From assembly GCF_000425165.1 (NCBI RefSeq), contig NZ_AULG01000024.1:32849-96848 (forward strand): a stretch of DNA of 64,000 bases. Direction: 5' to 3'. Both the position numbers and the translations under genes were made by a program. Of this stretch, positions 1 through 9,808 are shown piece by piece. This stretch comes from Photobacterium halotolerans DSM 18316. Lineage in GTDB: Bacteria > Pseudomonadota > Gammaproteobacteria > Enterobacterales > Vibrionaceae. Below the pieces are notes generated by a model. The model saw nothing but the letters and a program-made list of their open reading frames with translations, searched no databases and was not told where the DNA came from. Position 1 is the first letter of the stretch. Every line of letters starts with the position of its first letter.

Positions 1-1
1 T

Positions 2-337
2 ATCAAAGCGGATGTTTACCGTTATGGTGGCGAAGAGTTCACCATCTTAATTAAGGGAAAGACCAAAAATCAGTGCCTTGATGCTCTGGAAGAATTACGG
101 GAAGCCATTGCAAGCTACCCTATGCACATCAGAGATTTTGAAAAACGACCATCTGATGATGAAGACGGCAAACGTAAACGCGGTAAGACTCAGCGCAAAC
201 AATCTGAAGTGGTACAAATTACCGTCAGTATCGGTGTGGCAGACAGTCTGGAAGACTCCAGAACCGCCAACGTTTTAAAAGTGGCAGACAAAGCGCTGTA
301 TAAAGCTAAGCAAAACGGCCGGAATCAAGTTGTGTAA
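2..337 (+). CDS. Diguanylate cyclase, C-terminal part of GGDEF domain (5' end outside window)
   Basis: The reading frame is open from the first bases and ends in TAA. It shows the signature RYGGEEF near its start, then the C-terminal GGDEF-domain pattern TVSIGVAD and ADKALYKAKQNGRN. GGDEF domains make cyclic-di-GMP from two GTP; GGEEF is an active-site form of the motif. A basic, charged insert (RPSDDEDGKRKRGKTQRKQ) sits between the two halves and is not part of the usual core. The N-terminal sensor is outside the window, so the input signal cannot be told. A strong terminator follows directly. Confidence 0.9.
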   Translation: MKADVYRYGGEEFTILIKGKTKNQCLDALEELREAIASYPMHIRDFEKRPSDDEDGKRKRGKTQRKQSEVVQITVSIGVADSLEDSRTANVLKVADKALYKAKQNGRNQVV

Positions 338-360
338 CACGCATACTATTCGCAGTTTAA

Positions 361-402
361 AGCACAAAAGCCTTATCAGCCTGATAAGGCTTTTGTGCTT
401 TT
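361..402 (+). terminator. Rho-independent terminator after the GGDEF gene
   Basis: A long perfect stem (AGCACAAAAGCCTTATCAG paired with its complement across a very short loop) ends in a T-rich run, 24 bases after the stop codon of the diguanylate cyclase. Confidence 0.85.
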
Positions 403-489
403 CTGGTTCAGGGAAACGAGAATAAAGTAAATGCTTTGATCAACGAACCAAATAATCACCACCTCCATAGGCGATGGTTTAGTGGTGAC

Positions 490-519
490 AAACAAAAAGC
501 CCGGTGAAAACACCGGGCT
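490..519 (-). terminator. Terminator of the malEFG operon
   Basis: The stem AGCCCGGTG / CACCGGGCT (498-519) has an AAAA loop. Read on the minus strand it is followed by TTTTTGTTT, so it ends transcription coming from malG. The rest of 338-685 shows no gene. Confidence 0.75.
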
Positions 520-685
520 ATGGTTACCAATTAAACCGCTATCTGTTCAGAACAGAGAGAAGGTCCAGCTATGCAGCAACGCCAATAGTATGAGTGAAGT
601 GACTTAACAGATCGGCGGCCAAACCAAAGTTAAGTATTCATCTCGGGAGTGACCTGCACCTAAGTGAAAGCAGGCCTTTTTATAG

Positions 686-1576
686 TTATCCCTTTACTCC
701 TCCGGCGGTCAGACCACCGACAAGAAATTTCTGAGCCAGCAAAAATACCAGTGTAATGGGTAATGCTGACAACACAGCAGCCGCTGCGAAATCACCCCAC
801 AGGTAATTTTGCGGATACAAATATTGCTGCATTCCAACAGCCAATGTGTAGGAATTTACATCACGTAATAACAAGGATGCAACAGGAACTTCGGTTACAG
901 CGGCAATAAACGAAAGAATAAACACTACAGACAGGATAGGTACAGATAATGGCAGCAAAACCAGTCTGAATGCCTGCCATGGGCTCGCCCCATCTAACGC
1001 TGCGGCTTCTTCCAGTGAATTGTCGATGGATTCGAAATACCCTTTAATTGTCCATACGTGCAGGGCAATACCTCCCATGTAAGCAAAGACCACACCGCCG
1101 TGGGTATTCATGCCGAGAAACGGAACATAGGCGCCCAGGCGGTCGAACAATGCATATAATGCGACCAGTGCCAGTACTGGCGGAAACATCTGCAATATCA
1201 GCATAGCACGCAGTATATGGCTTTTACCGGCAAAGCGCATTCTGGCAAAAGCGTAAGCGCAAGTTGTGGACAATGCCACAATTCCGATGGCAGTGAGCCC
1301 GGCAACTTTCACAGAATTCCAAAGCCAGGTCAGTACCGGAAACGGCGGCAGTGTTTTACTGCCATCGGCATGTTCAACAGCCATCCCCAGCGCCAGTTTC
1401 CAGTGCTCCAGCGACGGGTCACTTGGGATCAGTTCACCAGAGGCATAATTCCCTTCGCGGAAGGAAATAGCGACCACCATCAACAGCGGCAACATGATCA
1501 GCGCCAGAAAGCACCACATTGCTATATGAGTCGCCCAAACGCGATATTTCAAAGATTTTGGTTGTACCATCGCCAT
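686..1576 (-). CDS. malG: Maltose/maltodextrin ABC transporter permease MalG
   Basis: This is an inner-membrane permease that with MalF forms the channel of the MalFGK2 importer. The 296-aa length matches the family. Hydrophobic segments run through the protein, beginning near residue 16 ([20 protein letters not shown]). The cytoplasmic EAA loop that docks MalK is visible as [15 protein letters not shown] near residues 188-202. The C-terminus [10 protein letters not shown] is typical of MalG. The gene lies 11 bases after malF and is last in malE-malF-malG. Confidence 0.95.
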   Translation of the reverse strand: MAMVQPKSLKYRVWATHIAMWCFLALIMLPLLMVVAISFREGNYASGELIPSDPSLEHWKLALGMAVEHADGSKTLPPFPVLTWLWNSVKVAGLTAIGIVALSTTCAYAFARMRFAGKSHILRAMLILQMFPPVLALVALYALFDRLGAYVPFLGMNTHGGVVFAYMGGIALHVWTIKGYFESIDNSLEEAAALDGASPWQAFRLVLLPLSVPILSVVFILSFIAAVTEVPVASLLLRDVNSYTLAVGMQQYLYPQNYLWGDFAAAAVLSALPITLVFLLAQKFLVGGLTAGGVKG

Positions 1577-1587
1577 GAGTCTTCCCC

Positions 1588-3174
1588 TTACTCAGCATCC
1601 AGTTTTGTGAATTTCATATTCAGTAACGACAAACCGCCTACCAGCAAGAATATCAATGTGGCAATCGCCCCTGCCAAACCGAAATCCTGTCCGCCCGCCC
1701 CTTCAAAAGCAATGCGATAGGTATAACTCACCAGAAGATCCGTATGACCGGCAGGCACACTGGTGCCAAGCATATCCGGCGCGCCGTTAGTCAGCAGCTG
1801 AATCAATACAAAGTTATTAAAGTTAAAGGCAAAACTGGCAATCAAGAGTGGCACCATCGGCTTCACCAGCATAGGCAGCGTAATGCGGAAGAAGTTATCC
1901 AACGGACCTGCACCATCCATGGCGGACGCTTCATACAGATCATCGGGAATAGCCTTCAGCAGGCCCATTGCCAGAATCATCATATAAGGGTATCCCAGCC
2001 AGGTGTTCACAATCAGAATCATGGTTTTAGCCAGAAACGGATCGGTGAACCATGACGGACTCAAGCCAAACAGACCTTGCAGTACCTGATTAATTTCACC
2101 AAAGCTTTGATTAAACAGGCCCTTGAAGATAAGAATCGAAATAAAGGCAGGTACGGCATAGGGCAAAATGAGCAGCACGCGGTAAAGGCCACGTCCTTTC
2201 AATGCCTCCCAGGACACCACCTGCGCCAGTACAACACCAACGGCCAGGGTGAACACAACCGTCAGGGCCGAGAATACTATGGTCCAGATAAAGATGCTGA
2301 CAAACGGCCCCTGAATGCCGGGATCGGTAAATATCCGGGTGAAGTTATCCCAGCCGCTGTTGACGATAAAGCCCGGTGACATCGACTCGCCGATAAACTG
2401 CCCCGCCTCGTTGACTTCCTGATAATACCCTGTCTCCCAATTGGGTTTGTACACCTGCTTGGTCTGTTGATTGATCAGTGTTTCACCATCATCTTGCAGT
2501 GCAAAAAGCGACTGACTGGCGGCAAACTTACGCAAGCCCGACATTGTCAGGTTGTCGCCGTTTGGCAGAGTAACAATCAGGGCGCTCAGTTGCTGACGGT
2601 TCTGAATCACTGTTTTTAGTGGCGCCGCATCTGTCGACGGCTGTTGGGACTGGGACAGATTTAATGATTCAGGCAATGCCTTCAGGTCAATGGGCTCACT
2701 CAGATACCAGCCATCCTGAGTATTAAGTGCTAACTGATAGCGTCCCTCCTCGCCATAGAGCGAAAAGCTATAGCTTTCACCAGTCTGAAAAGACTGCTCC
2801 ATTAGCACTGACTGGGCGCGCTGGAAGCTGAGCTGGTTGCTCCCGCTGTAGTTTGTGAATGAAAGGCCAACCGTATACACAAGAGGAAAGATGACAAACA
2901 GAATCATCCCGGCAACACCCGGATAAATATAGCGATGGGCATAAGTGCTCTTGCGGGCAAACACATACACCCCCAGAGCGGTCAGAATGAGGGTTAATAA
3001 TGCAAACGCATATTCAGCACGTGCATACATAAGTATGGTGGCATAACCGTTAATGGCACTCACACCGCCCAGCGCAGCCCACTTTATCCAGGTTCGCAAG
3101 GCAGGTTTGTTTTTTGAATTCATTGTCATATCGGTAGCGTCAAGAGCCAGTTCGGCAACATGATGAGACTGCAT
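1588..3174 (-). CDS. malF: Maltose/maltodextrin ABC transporter permease MalF
   Basis: This is the larger inner-membrane permease subunit of the maltose importer. At 528 aa it has the family layout: N-terminal membrane helices, a large periplasmic P2-type loop (about residues 110-270) that contacts MalE, then the permease core. The EAA loop is seen as [15 protein letters not shown]. The start is supported by an AGGAA sequence just upstream. It follows malE after 61 bases that hold a stable hairpin, and precedes malG by 11 bases. Confidence 0.95.
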   Translation of the reverse strand: MQSHHVAELALDATDMTMNSKNKPALRTWIKWAALGGVSAINGYATILMYARAEYAFALLTLILTALGVYVFARKSTYAHRYIYPGVAGMILFVIFPLVYTVGLSFTNYSGSNQLSFQRAQSVLMEQSFQTGESYSFSLYGEEGRYQLALNTQDGWYLSEPIDLKALPESLNLSQSQQPSTDAAPLKTVIQNRQQLSALIVTLPNGDNLTMSGLRKFAASQSLFALQDDGETLINQQTKQVYKPNWETGYYQEVNEAGQFIGESMSPGFIVNSGWDNFTRIFTDPGIQGPFVSIFIWTIVFSALTVVFTLAVGVVLAQVVSWEALKGRGLYRVLLILPYAVPAFISILIFKGLFNQSFGEINQVLQGLFGLSPSWFTDPFLAKTMILIVNTWLGYPYMMILAMGLLKAIPDDLYEASAMDGAGPLDNFFRITLPMLVKPMVPLLIASFAFNFNNFVLIQLLTNGAPDMLGTSVPAGHTDLLVSYTYRIAFEGAGGQDFGLAGAIATLIFLLVGGLSLLNMKFTKLDAE

Positions 3175-3202
3175 CAGCGTTCCTCGCAGTACGTCAGAGG
3201 AA

Positions 3203-3224
3203 GGAGCAAGCAGGTGCTTGCTCC
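3203..3224 (-). other. malE-malF intercistronic hairpin
   Basis: A perfect 9-bp stem GGAGCAAGC / GCTTGCTCC with an AGGT loop lies between the malE stop and the malF start. There is no T-run, so it is unlikely to be a full terminator. In E. coli, REP hairpins at the same place stabilise malE mRNA and lower malF expression; a similar role here is an inference. Confidence 0.6.
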
Positions 3225-3235
3225 GATAGGTAAGT

Positions 3236-4417
3236 TTACTTGGTCATTCGGTCAGCAACAGTATTTAATGCGTCTTCCACAGACTGACGCCCGTTAACCA
3301 CATTGTTAATCGCTGCTTTCTCTGCATACCAGAAAGAAGACATCTGAGGGATATTCGGCATGACTTCACCGTTCATCGCATTCCCCATCGTCGCGGAAAT
3401 ACGGGCATCCGAACTCAGCTCTTCCTGGAACGAATTCAACGCAACCGCACCCAGCGGCGTGTCATTGTTGACAGTACGCAGGCCGTCGTTAGTCAGCAGA
3501 TAGTTTTCAATAAACTCAACAGCCAGATCTTTGTTTGGCGAAGCAGAGCTGATACCTGCAGTCAGTACACCAACAAATGGTTTGGACGGATTGCCATTCA
3601 GTTTAGGCAGCATGGCCACGCCATAATTAATGCCTGCTTTATCTATGTTCGCCCAAGACCAGGGGCCATTGATTGTCATAGCCACATCGCCTTTGTTAAA
3701 GCCGGCCTCGGCAATGGCATAATCCACATCAGGGGCAATCACACCTTTATCAACCAGGCTTTTCACGAAGCTCATTGAGCGCTTTGCACCCTCGTTGTTT
3801 ACGCCAACATCTTTCGCGTCATAGCCGGAAGCGGTGAATTTAAAGGCATAGCCGCCGTCAGCTGCAAGCAGGGGCCAGGTAAAGAAAGGTTCTTGCAGGT
3901 TCCACATGATGGCGCGTTTACCTTGCTTTTTCAGCTCAGCATCCAGGGCAACCACGTCTTCCCAGTTCTTCGGCGGCTCAGGCAGCAAATCTTTGTTATA
4001 AATCAATGACAATGCTTCTACCGCAACCGGATAACCTACGTATTTACCGTTGTACGACACAGCATCCCAGGTAAAATCGGCAAACTTGCTACGGTAGGCA
4101 TCAGAAGGTTTCACCTCTGTCAGCAGGCCTGCCTGAGCGTAGCCACCAAAACGGTCGTGCGCCCAGAGTACGATATCCGGGCCGTCACCGGTTGAGGCCA
4201 GCTGAGGAAATTTCTCCTCCAGCTTATCAGGATGTTCAACCGTGACTTTGATGCCCGTGTCAGCTTCAAACTTTTTACCCACTTCGGCCAGGCCGGTATA
4301 GCCTTTATCACCATTAATCCAAATAGTGATCTGACCTTCTTCAATGGCAGCGTGCGCTGAAACAGAACTGAGTGCGGCAAGGGTACAGAGTGCGACAGTA
4401 CTGAGGACTTTCTTCAT
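3236..4417 (-). CDS. malE: Maltose/maltodextrin periplasmic binding protein MalE
   Basis: This soluble periplasmic receptor delivers maltose and maltodextrins to MalFGK2. The start is placed at the Met of [11 protein letters not shown] because an AAGGA site precedes it and a classical signal peptide follows ([20 protein letters not shown], cleaved after AHA). The mature protein begins with [19 protein letters not shown], a typical MalE N-terminus, and has family motifs such as [15 protein letters not shown] and [13 protein letters not shown]. The product is 393 aa. It is first in malEFG and diverges from malK. Confidence 0.96.
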   Translation of the reverse strand: MKKVLSTVALCTLAALSSVSAHAAIEEGQITIWINGDKGYTGLAEVGKKFEADTGIKVTVEHPDKLEEKFPQLASTGDGPDIVLWAHDRFGGYAQAGLLTEVKPSDAYRSKFADFTWDAVSYNGKYVGYPVAVEALSLIYNKDLLPEPPKNWEDVVALDAELKKQGKRAIMWNLQEPFFTWPLLAADGGYAFKFTASGYDAKDVGVNNEGAKRSMSFVKSLVDKGVIAPDVDYAIAEAGFNKGDVAMTINGPWSWANIDKAGINYGVAMLPKLNGNPSKPFVGVLTAGISSASPNKDLAVEFIENYLLTNDGLRTVNNDTPLGAVALNSFQEELSSDARISATMGNAMNGEVMPNIPQMSSFWYAEKAAINNVVNGRQSVEDALNTVADRMTK

Positions 4418-4600
4418 TGTTATATCCTTCCAGATGGTTATCGTTGCGTTTTCAATCGGCAACACATTTTCCAGCCTCTATCATCTATCAGTCATTCCTA
4501 TGAAGCATCATCCCAGGCGCTACGCCCCCCATAACGCAGAGTGGAAATCGTGATCCTTATCATTTACGGGGGTGACCAAGTTCAAAAAACAATGACCATT

Positions 4601-4616
4601 CGTGACAGAGAGCACA
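4601..4616. promoter_or_regulatory. CRP (cAMP receptor protein) site, predicted
   Basis: CGTGA-N6-GCACA matches the CRP half-sites TGTGA and TCACA at four of five positions each. The site lies between malE and the MalT boxes. Confidence 0.5.
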
Positions 4617-4675
4617 TACTACTTACAATGATTTCAGCAGGCAGCACGTCGCCTGAGAAAATGTGATCTGAATAC

Positions 4676-4694
4676 TCCTCCCCCGCTCATCCCC
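4676..4694 (-). promoter_or_regulatory. Two adjacent MalT boxes
   Basis: On the minus strand the sequence reads GGGGATGAG (4686-4694) and GGGGAGGAG (4676-4684). These fit the E. coli MalT box GGGGA(T/G)GAG and are one base apart. Their orientation suits activation of malE, or cooperative use with the box at 4712. Confidence 0.7.
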
Positions 4695-4711
4695 CTGAGA
4701 AGAATAGTTCA

Positions 4712-4720
4712 GGGAGGATG
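4712..4720 (+). promoter_or_regulatory. MalT box, plus orientation
   Basis: GGGAGGATG contains the MalT core GGAGGA. The same sequence with the same flanks (TTCAGGGAGGATGTT) recurs upstream of lamB at 13998-14011, which supports a shared regulator. Confidence 0.6.
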
Positions 4721-5019
4721 TTGTACTAAGGCATTTTCCGCACAATAGCATCAACCTCAGCAAGGCTTGAGCGTGTTCAACGGTAAACTGTCTTTTTATT
4801 GTTGACTGTTGCTGCATGAAGCAACATTGATGTCCACCACTTGGCATCGTCACACCTGCGAGAATGTTGGGGAAGTCATTTTCGCAGTTTACGGGTAGCA
4901 GCCACTCCAATGCCGCTGTACTTTGGGCGCTACCCTGTTTTTTCTACACCGACTTTACTGGCACGCATAATGACATCTACCATAGTGCGGGCCAGAGACA
5001 AAACATAGAGGGAAGCCAG

Positions 5020-6129
5020 ATGGCGAGTGTCACTTTACGCAATGTTAGTAAAGCTTATGGCGATAACCTGATTTCAAAAAACGTCAATCTGGATATCGCT
5101 GAAGGAGAATTTGTGGTGTTTGTCGGGCCATCGGGCTGTGGTAAATCCACTCTGTTGCGCTGTATTGCTGGCCTGGAAGACATTACCTCCGGTGATTTAT
5201 ATATAGGTGAGCAGCGTATGAATGATATCCCACCTGCCCAGCGCGGTGTGGGTATGGTCTTTCAGTCTTATGCGCTTTATCCGCACCTGAACCTGTTCGA
5301 CAATATGTCGTTCGGAATGAAACTGGCGAAAGCCGATAAAGCAGAAATTCGTAAGCGGGTAGAAAACGCCGCCGACATTCTTCAGTTAGGCCACCTTTTG
5401 GAGCGCAAGCCCAAGTCTTTGTCAGGCGGTCAGCGCCAGCGTGTCGCTATTGGCCGTACACTGGTCGCGCAACCGAATGTCTTCCTGCTCGATGAACCCT
5501 TGTCCAATCTCGACGCTTCGCTTCGTGTCCAAATGCGGATTGAAATTGCCAAACTGCATAAGCAACTCGGCTGCACCATGATCTATGTGACCCATGATCA
5601 GGTAGAAGCCATGACGATGGCAGACAAGATTGTGGTGCTTGATGGCGGTTTCGTCTCTCAGGTTGGTAAACCTCTTGAGTTATACCATTACCCAGAGAAC
5701 CGGTTTGTCGCCGGCTTCATTGGTTCGCCTAAAATGAATTTCATCAGCGTGTTTGTCGAGCAGGTTGAAAAAGAGCGCGTGATGGTTCAGCTTGCTAACG
5801 GCACCACTTTCTGGATCCCCGTTGATGGCACCACAGTCACCCGCGGGGACCGCATGTCGCTGGGCATTCGTCCTGAACACCTGCTCTCAGGGGATGAAGG
5901 GGACGCCACGGTCGAAGGTGATATTCAGGTGGTAGAAAAGCTGGGCAACGAAACTCAGGTTTATCTGAACCTTAAAGGGGTTGATGCCGATTTCGTTTAC
6001 CGTCAGCCAGACATACTGGATGTCGATGCAGGCCAGGTGCTCAAAGTTGGTATTCCGGCGCATCGCTGCCACCTGTTCCATCGCGACGGCCAGGCTTGCC
6101 GCAGACTCTTCCAGGAATTTGGGGTGTAA
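5020..6129 (+). CDS. malK: Maltose ABC transporter ATPase MalK
   Basis: This cytoplasmic ATPase powers the maltose importer and in enterics also restrains MalT. The 369-aa length matches MalK. The Walker [11 protein letters not shown]-loop [10 protein letters not shown], signature LSGGQRQRV, Walker [13 protein letters not shown] and switch His in YVTHDQ are all present. A C-terminal regulatory (TOBE-type) domain follows from about residue 235. The start is the ATG after GAGGGAAG; the frame is open further upstream but without a ribosome site. A terminator follows. Confidence 0.96.
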   Translation: MASVTLRNVSKAYGDNLISKNVNLDIAEGEFVVFVGPSGCGKSTLLRCIAGLEDITSGDLYIGEQRMNDIPPAQRGVGMVFQSYALYPHLNLFDNMSFGMKLAKADKAEIRKRVENAADILQLGHLLERKPKSLSGGQRQRVAIGRTLVAQPNVFLLDEPLSNLDASLRVQMRIEIAKLHKQLGCTMIYVTHDQVEAMTMADKIVVLDGGFVSQVGKPLELYHYPENRFVAGFIGSPKMNFISVFVEQVEKERVMVQLANGTTFWIPVDGTTVTRGDRMSLGIRPEHLLSGDEGDATVEGDIQVVEKLGNETQVYLNLKGVDADFVYRQPDILDVDAGQVLKVGIPAHRCHLFHRDGQACRRLFQEFGV

Positions 6130-6206
6130 TCTCAATCCGCCCGGACATCAGTTTATTCGCCTACACATTGGCTATAAAACTGAATCTGCTCCATTTTCAT
6201 CTCAAT

Positions 6207-6240
6207 AACCGGGGAGCCAATCTGGCTTTCCGGTTTCTTT
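6207..6240 (+). terminator. Terminator after malK
   Basis: The stem AACCGG..AGCCA / TGGCT..CCGGTT is followed by TCTTTATTT, about 80 bases after the malK stop. Confidence 0.7.
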
Positions 6241-6382
6241 ATTTCTAATACATCTAATACACAGTACAACCTGCCTCTTATAGGAATAAACAGGTCGGCT
6301 TTTTTACAGTATGCTTGTTAGTGGAACGTGTCAGGAAGACACTGACTGGCACTGTGTCACAGCTATTGAGCCGGAGGTCACA

Positions 6383-6568
6383 ATGAGTATCCGAGAACGC
6401 ATTGAAGACATTGAACTACGCCTCACAGCCGCTTATCAGGAGGGAGATTATCAGCAGGTAAGAATGCTTGAACACCAACTGAGAGAAATTCGTGGCCAGC
6501 GCAGTATTGTGGATGATAAAGAACCTTACACCCCGGAAGGTCGCTTCTATCCCGATGATGGAGAGTAA
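6383..6568 (+). CDS. Small uncharacterised protein, 61 aa
   Basis: This is an acidic, mostly helical small protein (MSIRERIEDIELRLTAAYQE...). The sequence is rich in E, R and Q and predicts a short amphipathic or coiled-coil helix in the first 40 residues, then a turn-rich tail ending PEGRFYPDDGE. The start is chosen because CCGGAGGTCACA lies just upstream; an in-frame ATG 72 bases earlier has no such site. It stands alone after the malK terminator. I do not recognise the family. Confidence 0.65.
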   Translation: MSIRERIEDIELRLTAAYQEGDYQQVRMLEHQLREIRGQRSIVDDKEPYTPEGRFYPDDGE

Positions 6569-6963
6569 TTACCACCAGTAAGATATTCCTCAGCCCGGCC
6601 TGATTATGGCCGGGCGAATTATCACCGGGAATCGCCAGCATTTCTGGAATTGGCGGGGCTGAATTGGCGGGAAAGATGTCAAACACACCAAACCAGTCCC
6701 CGATTTCCAGCACCCGCCCAATCACTTAATTCATGACACTTAATTGCAGTCCATCGGCTAACCGCCTTCAAAATCGTAAACATCGTATCACTTACAGACG
6801 TATTTTCACTGACGCGCTTAACAGTCATTTTACCGCCGAGTAAGTCACTCAAAGGCGGTGGCGCCCATGTCCGATTTGAATAAAAAAGTGTCCGATTTGC
6901 GAAATACATCTCGCCCTCAAAACATAACAATGCATTCAAACAAACAATAAAAGGTCGATCATA
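6569..6963. promoter_or_regulatory. Region upstream of the hemB-type gene with tandem direct repeats
   Basis: No gene is seen. A G+C-rich hairpin GCCCGGCC / GGCCGGGC (6593-6615) follows the small gene. GAATTGGCGGG occurs twice near 6648-6672. TGTCCGATTTG occurs twice, at 6869-6879 and 6889-6899, exactly 20 bp apart and about 65 bp before the hemB start. Two direct half-sites two helical turns apart are typical of AraC-family binding, and an AraC-type regulator lies just beyond hemB. Confidence 0.5.
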
Positions 6964-7953
6964 ATGACAACAATATGCCGTCGACAACGACGCCTCAGAG
7001 CGAGCCCTCATGTTCGAAAACTCGTTCAGGAACACCAGATTGGTATTCAGGATTTAATTCAGCCTCTTTTTATCGAAGAGCAGATCACAACCAATAAGCC
7101 TATCGATGCGCTGCCGGGGTTAGTACGCTATGCAGAGCAGAATGTGGCACAGGAAGTTCGTGAGTTGTACGAGCTCGGCATCCGTTACGTGATGCCATTT
7201 GGCATATCGCATACAAAAGACAGCCAAGGCTCTGATACTTGGGATGAGCATGGCTTACTGGCACGTATGATACGGGCGATAAAGCAGGCATGCCCAGACA
7301 TTGTTGTGATCCCCGATATCTGTTTTTGTGAATACACCACACACGGCCACTGTGGTGTGATTAACCGAGACGATGTCGATAACGATGCCACATTAGAAAA
7401 TTTAGCCAGGCAAGCTGTGACCGCAGCAAAAGCCGGAGCTGACATACTGGCTCCTTCAACCATGATGGATGGCCAGACACAGGCGATTCGTCAGGCTCTC
7501 GATCAGGCCGGTTACCATCATGTCGGCATTTTGGCTCATTCAATGAAATACGCTTCTGCATTTTACGGCCCATTTCGCCAAGCAGTGGATTGTGAATTAT
7601 CAGGCGATCGTAAAACCTATCAGGCCAATCCGACGAACGGTAGGGAAGCACTGATTGAAGCTTCAATGGATGAACAAGAAGGTGCCGATATCTTAATGGT
7701 CAAACCCGGCACACCCTATCTTGATATTGTTCATCGCATCCGTGAAAACACCAACCTGCCCGTTGCCGTCTATCAAGTCAGCGGAGAGTACGCGATTCTG
7801 CAACATGCGATAGAGGCTGGTCTTATCGACGAACGGCAGTCGGTTATGGAAACCATGCTCGGTTTCAAACGTGCTGGTGCGGATATCGTGGTGACTTACT
7901 TTGCCAGACGCGTCGCTCAATGGTTACAGGAGGATAACGATGTCAGTCACTAG
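6964..7953 (+). CDS. hemB: Delta-aminolevulinic acid dehydratase (porphobilinogen synthase)
   Basis: It condenses two 5-aminolevulinate molecules to porphobilinogen in cytosolic tetrapyrrole synthesis. The 329-aa protein has both Schiff-base lysines, K195 in HSMKYASAFYGPF and K247 in MVKPGTPYLDIV. It also has the zinc-site cysteines C120, C122 and C130 (CFCEYTTHGHCG), so it is of the zinc-dependent type. AAGGTCG precedes the ATG. It stands apart from other haem genes and converges on a PAS-AraC regulator, so it may be a conditionally expressed second copy; the rest of the genome is not visible. Confidence 0.92.
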   Translation: MTTICRRQRRLRASPHVRKLVQEHQIGIQDLIQPLFIEEQITTNKPIDALPGLVRYAEQNVAQEVRELYELGIRYVMPFGISHTKDSQGSDTWDEHGLLARMIRAIKQACPDIVVIPDICFCEYTTHGHCGVINRDDVDNDATLENLARQAVTAAKAGADILAPSTMMDGQTQAIRQALDQAGYHHVGILAHSMKYASAFYGPFRQAVDCELSGDRKTYQANPTNGREALIEASMDEQEGADILMVKPGTPYLDIVHRIRENTNLPVAVYQVSGEYAILQHAIEAGLIDERQSVMETMLGFKRAGADIVVTYFARRVAQWLQEDNDVSH

Positions 7954-8016
7954 TCAAAGCGTGACCAGATGACTTCGGTTCTTACCTCTGTAAAAAGCAC
8001 CCAGCCATTTCCCAGC

Positions 8017-8757
8017 TTACTGATGAGAATGGGCTTTGACGTAACCTCCGGGAGATAATCCTGTGATTTGCTTGAAGACAGTTGAGTAACTGGCTTGAGA
8101 CTGATAGCCAAAATCCAGCGCAACCTGACTTGGTCTGCGGCCATGTAACAATTGAGGAATCGAGAGATAAACCCGAATCAGCCTGCGCATTTGAGAAAAG
8201 CATTCTCCAAGCTCTGATTTAAACAGTCTCGATAAACTTCTAGATGTCATACCAACATCCGCAGCATATTGCTCAATGGGCAGATCGCACTGCGGATTCA
8301 GTAGCAGTCGCTTACAAACCTTAAATAAGCGCTTGTCCTTCAAGCGGGATATTTGTTCAATGGCAGCAAACTGTGTGGTGACCATGTATTCATTCTCACT
8401 ACTGCTCATTGATAGTGCGTGTGTCATTGTTCCTGCTATCAAGCCATGCTGGTCTAGAATTACCCGCTTTTTTATATACAGCTGGTGAACGCACCCTGAC
8501 ACATCGATTAAGGGTAGGCGCAAGCTGTATTGTCGCCCTCTCATGATATCTTTTTCATACATTTGATAGAGATTGGCGTAACTTCTCCAAGGGAAATCAT
8601 TGTCAGTTAAACCTAGCAGCTGTGCGTGCTCATGCTTCCCGGCTAATTTCTGGTGTGCTTCGTTGCAGGCGACAATCTGGTGTTTTTTGTTTTTGACAAC
8701 AAGATACCCTTCAGGAAAAGGGATCATTGGATTTTGAAAGAAATATTCAATATTCAT
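8017..8757 (-). CDS. AraC-family transcriptional regulator with N-terminal PAS-like sensor
   Basis: The 246-aa protein has a PAS-like N-terminal half (about residues 1-115; GYLVVKNKKHQIVACNEAHQ, then LGLTDNDFPW) and a C-terminal AraC double helix-turn-helix (about residues 145-246; AADVGMTSRSLSRLFKSELG and ALDFGYQSQASYSTVFKQIT). PAS domains often bind small ligands or haem. It converges with the hemB-type gene with only 63 bases between the stops. The tandem repeats before hemB are a plausible target. Confidence 0.85.
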   Translation of the reverse strand: MNIEYFFQNPMIPFPEGYLVVKNKKHQIVACNEAHQKLAGKHEHAQLLGLTDNDFPWRSYANLYQMYEKDIMRGRQYSLRLPLIDVSGCVHQLYIKKRVILDQHGLIAGTMTHALSMSSSENEYMVTTQFAAIEQISRLKDKRLFKVCKRLLLNPQCDLPIEQYAADVGMTSRSLSRLFKSELGECFSQMRRLIRVYLSIPQLLHGRRPSQVALDFGYQSQASYSTVFKQITGLSPGGYVKAHSHQ

Positions 8758-9006
8758 AATTTAGCCAAAGAAACATCTTGTTACATATATACCACTAGCC
8801 TCTTATCGTGTCTCTAGTTGGCTTTCCTTTTCGCTGTTGTTCCAAGACAATCCGGGACACCACTTTGCACTCTGAACACAAGAAAGTGTATACCACTTTT
8901 GGGGGCTGCATGGGCTTAGTACAACTGGTCCCATTGACAATGATTGCCGCTGCTTCTGAGCCATATTTGAAGGTTTTTCAGTGCATCGAGACTGTATTCA
9001 CCTGAA
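8758..9006. other. Junction between araC-type gene and RHS remnants
   Basis: I see no supported gene here. The short open frames are of low complexity, lack ribosome sites and resemble nothing I recognise. It marks the left edge of the RHS remnant block. Confidence 0.5.
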
Positions 9007-9385
9007 CTAAGCTAAGCGCTGGCTGGCATCATAGGCAAAGGTCTGATTCTCGCCATCCTGAGTGATGCGTTCCAGCAGCCCCGCCAGACTGTACTGATAC
9101 TGCCAGTCTTTACTGAACGCGCCCTGGTTGTACCGCCGTGAGGTTAAACGGTTTAATGCATCGTACTGATTGGTTAACACCAACCCGTCGGGTGTTTGCT
9201 GCCGGGTAAGAATCCCCGTTGGCATTCCAGTTGAATGAATAGCTCCCTTGCGGGGTGGTCATGTTCTGGATCTGACCATCCGCATCATAGGCGTAACTGA
9301 CGGGTGTCCCTGCGTTATCCCATTGTGCAATCTCACCAAATGGGGTGTAGCTGTACTGATGGGTCAGCCCCTGACTGGTTTCCAT
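9007..9385 (-). pseudogene. Displaced RHS core fragment B (frameshifted)
   Basis: On the minus strand this encodes YD-repeat RHS core sequence (e.g. SYTPFGEIAQWDNAGTPVSY, then TNQYDALNRLTSRRYNQ). It nearly repeats the main RHS gene at 12534-12905. An extra C near 9212 (AATCCCCGTTGG against AATCCCGTTGG in the main copy) shifts the frame, so it reads in two pieces. It has no start, no toxin tip and no C-terminal hyperconserved motif. It is a dead duplicate from recombination between RHS cores. Confidence 0.85.
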
Positions 9386-9417
9386 TGTCAGCCTTCACCA
9401 GCAGCAAGCGTCATTTA

Positions 9418-9696
9418 TCAGTTAGGAAAGAGCTTATCCTTCATTTTGAAAAATAATAAGAGCGAGAGTAAATACAACAAAAAAGCAAGTAATCGCCCTC
9501 CCAACATAGGTACAAGCAGCCCTATTTCTAACTTTTTAAACAAAGATGGTGCAATCACATAAACAGGATAGTAATAACCGGTATCAAGGGCTAACCACAA
9601 TAATCCATTTGATGCGTTCACTATTCCCAGAAGATATGTTGCAACCGGGAAAATCAAAATCAACAGACTAAGATAAATCCTCAGCTTTCTTGCCAT
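9418..9696 (-). CDS. Small membrane protein, possible immunity protein of RHS cassette A
   Basis: The 92-aa protein is mostly hydrophobic with about three predicted membrane helices (IYLSLLILIFPVATYLLGI; GLLWLALDTGYYYPVYVIA; LLAFLLYLLSLLLFF) and a basic N-terminus (MARKLR). The ATG chosen has AGAGGT seven bases upstream. It follows the displaced RHS tip A on the same strand, the usual place for a cognate immunity gene. No immunity family was recognised, so the role rests on position alone. Confidence 0.5.
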   Translation of the reverse strand: MARKLRIYLSLLILIFPVATYLLGIVNASNGLLWLALDTGYYYPVYVIAPSLFKKLEIGLLVPMLGGRLLAFLLYLLSLLLFFKMKDKLFPN

Positions 9697-9808
9697 TAAT
9701 TGCACCTCTTACCACGTCTTGTCATACGGCAAGTTGGAGGATTTGCTAGTCGGTCATATCTTGCCTCAGTGCATCTGAAAAATGCTGACAATTTTTGCCC
9801 ACAACACA

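Larger units (their letters stand above)
4418..5019. promoter_or_regulatory. Divergent malE / malK control region
   Basis: This 602-bp region between the divergent malE and malK genes has no convincing coding sequence. It holds three MalT-box-like sequences and one good CRP-like site, listed separately. MalT is the maltotriose-responsive activator, and CRP couples the regulon to cAMP. The arrangement matches the divergent malEFG/malK promoters of enteric bacteria, though the spacing here is longer. Confidence 0.75.

Noticed and set aside
1217..1720. Long open frames on the plus strand opposite malG and malF
   Set aside because: They are antisense to well-supported genes, have no ribosome sites and encode low-complexity His/Gln/Arg-rich sequence.
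4623..4910. 95-codon minus-strand frame between malE and malK
   Set aside because: It lies over the MalT boxes, lacks a ribosome site and has no recognisable motif.
8808..9005. 65-codon plus-strand frame at the edge of the RHS block
   Set aside because: No ribosome site, no motif and odd composition; treated as non-coding junction.
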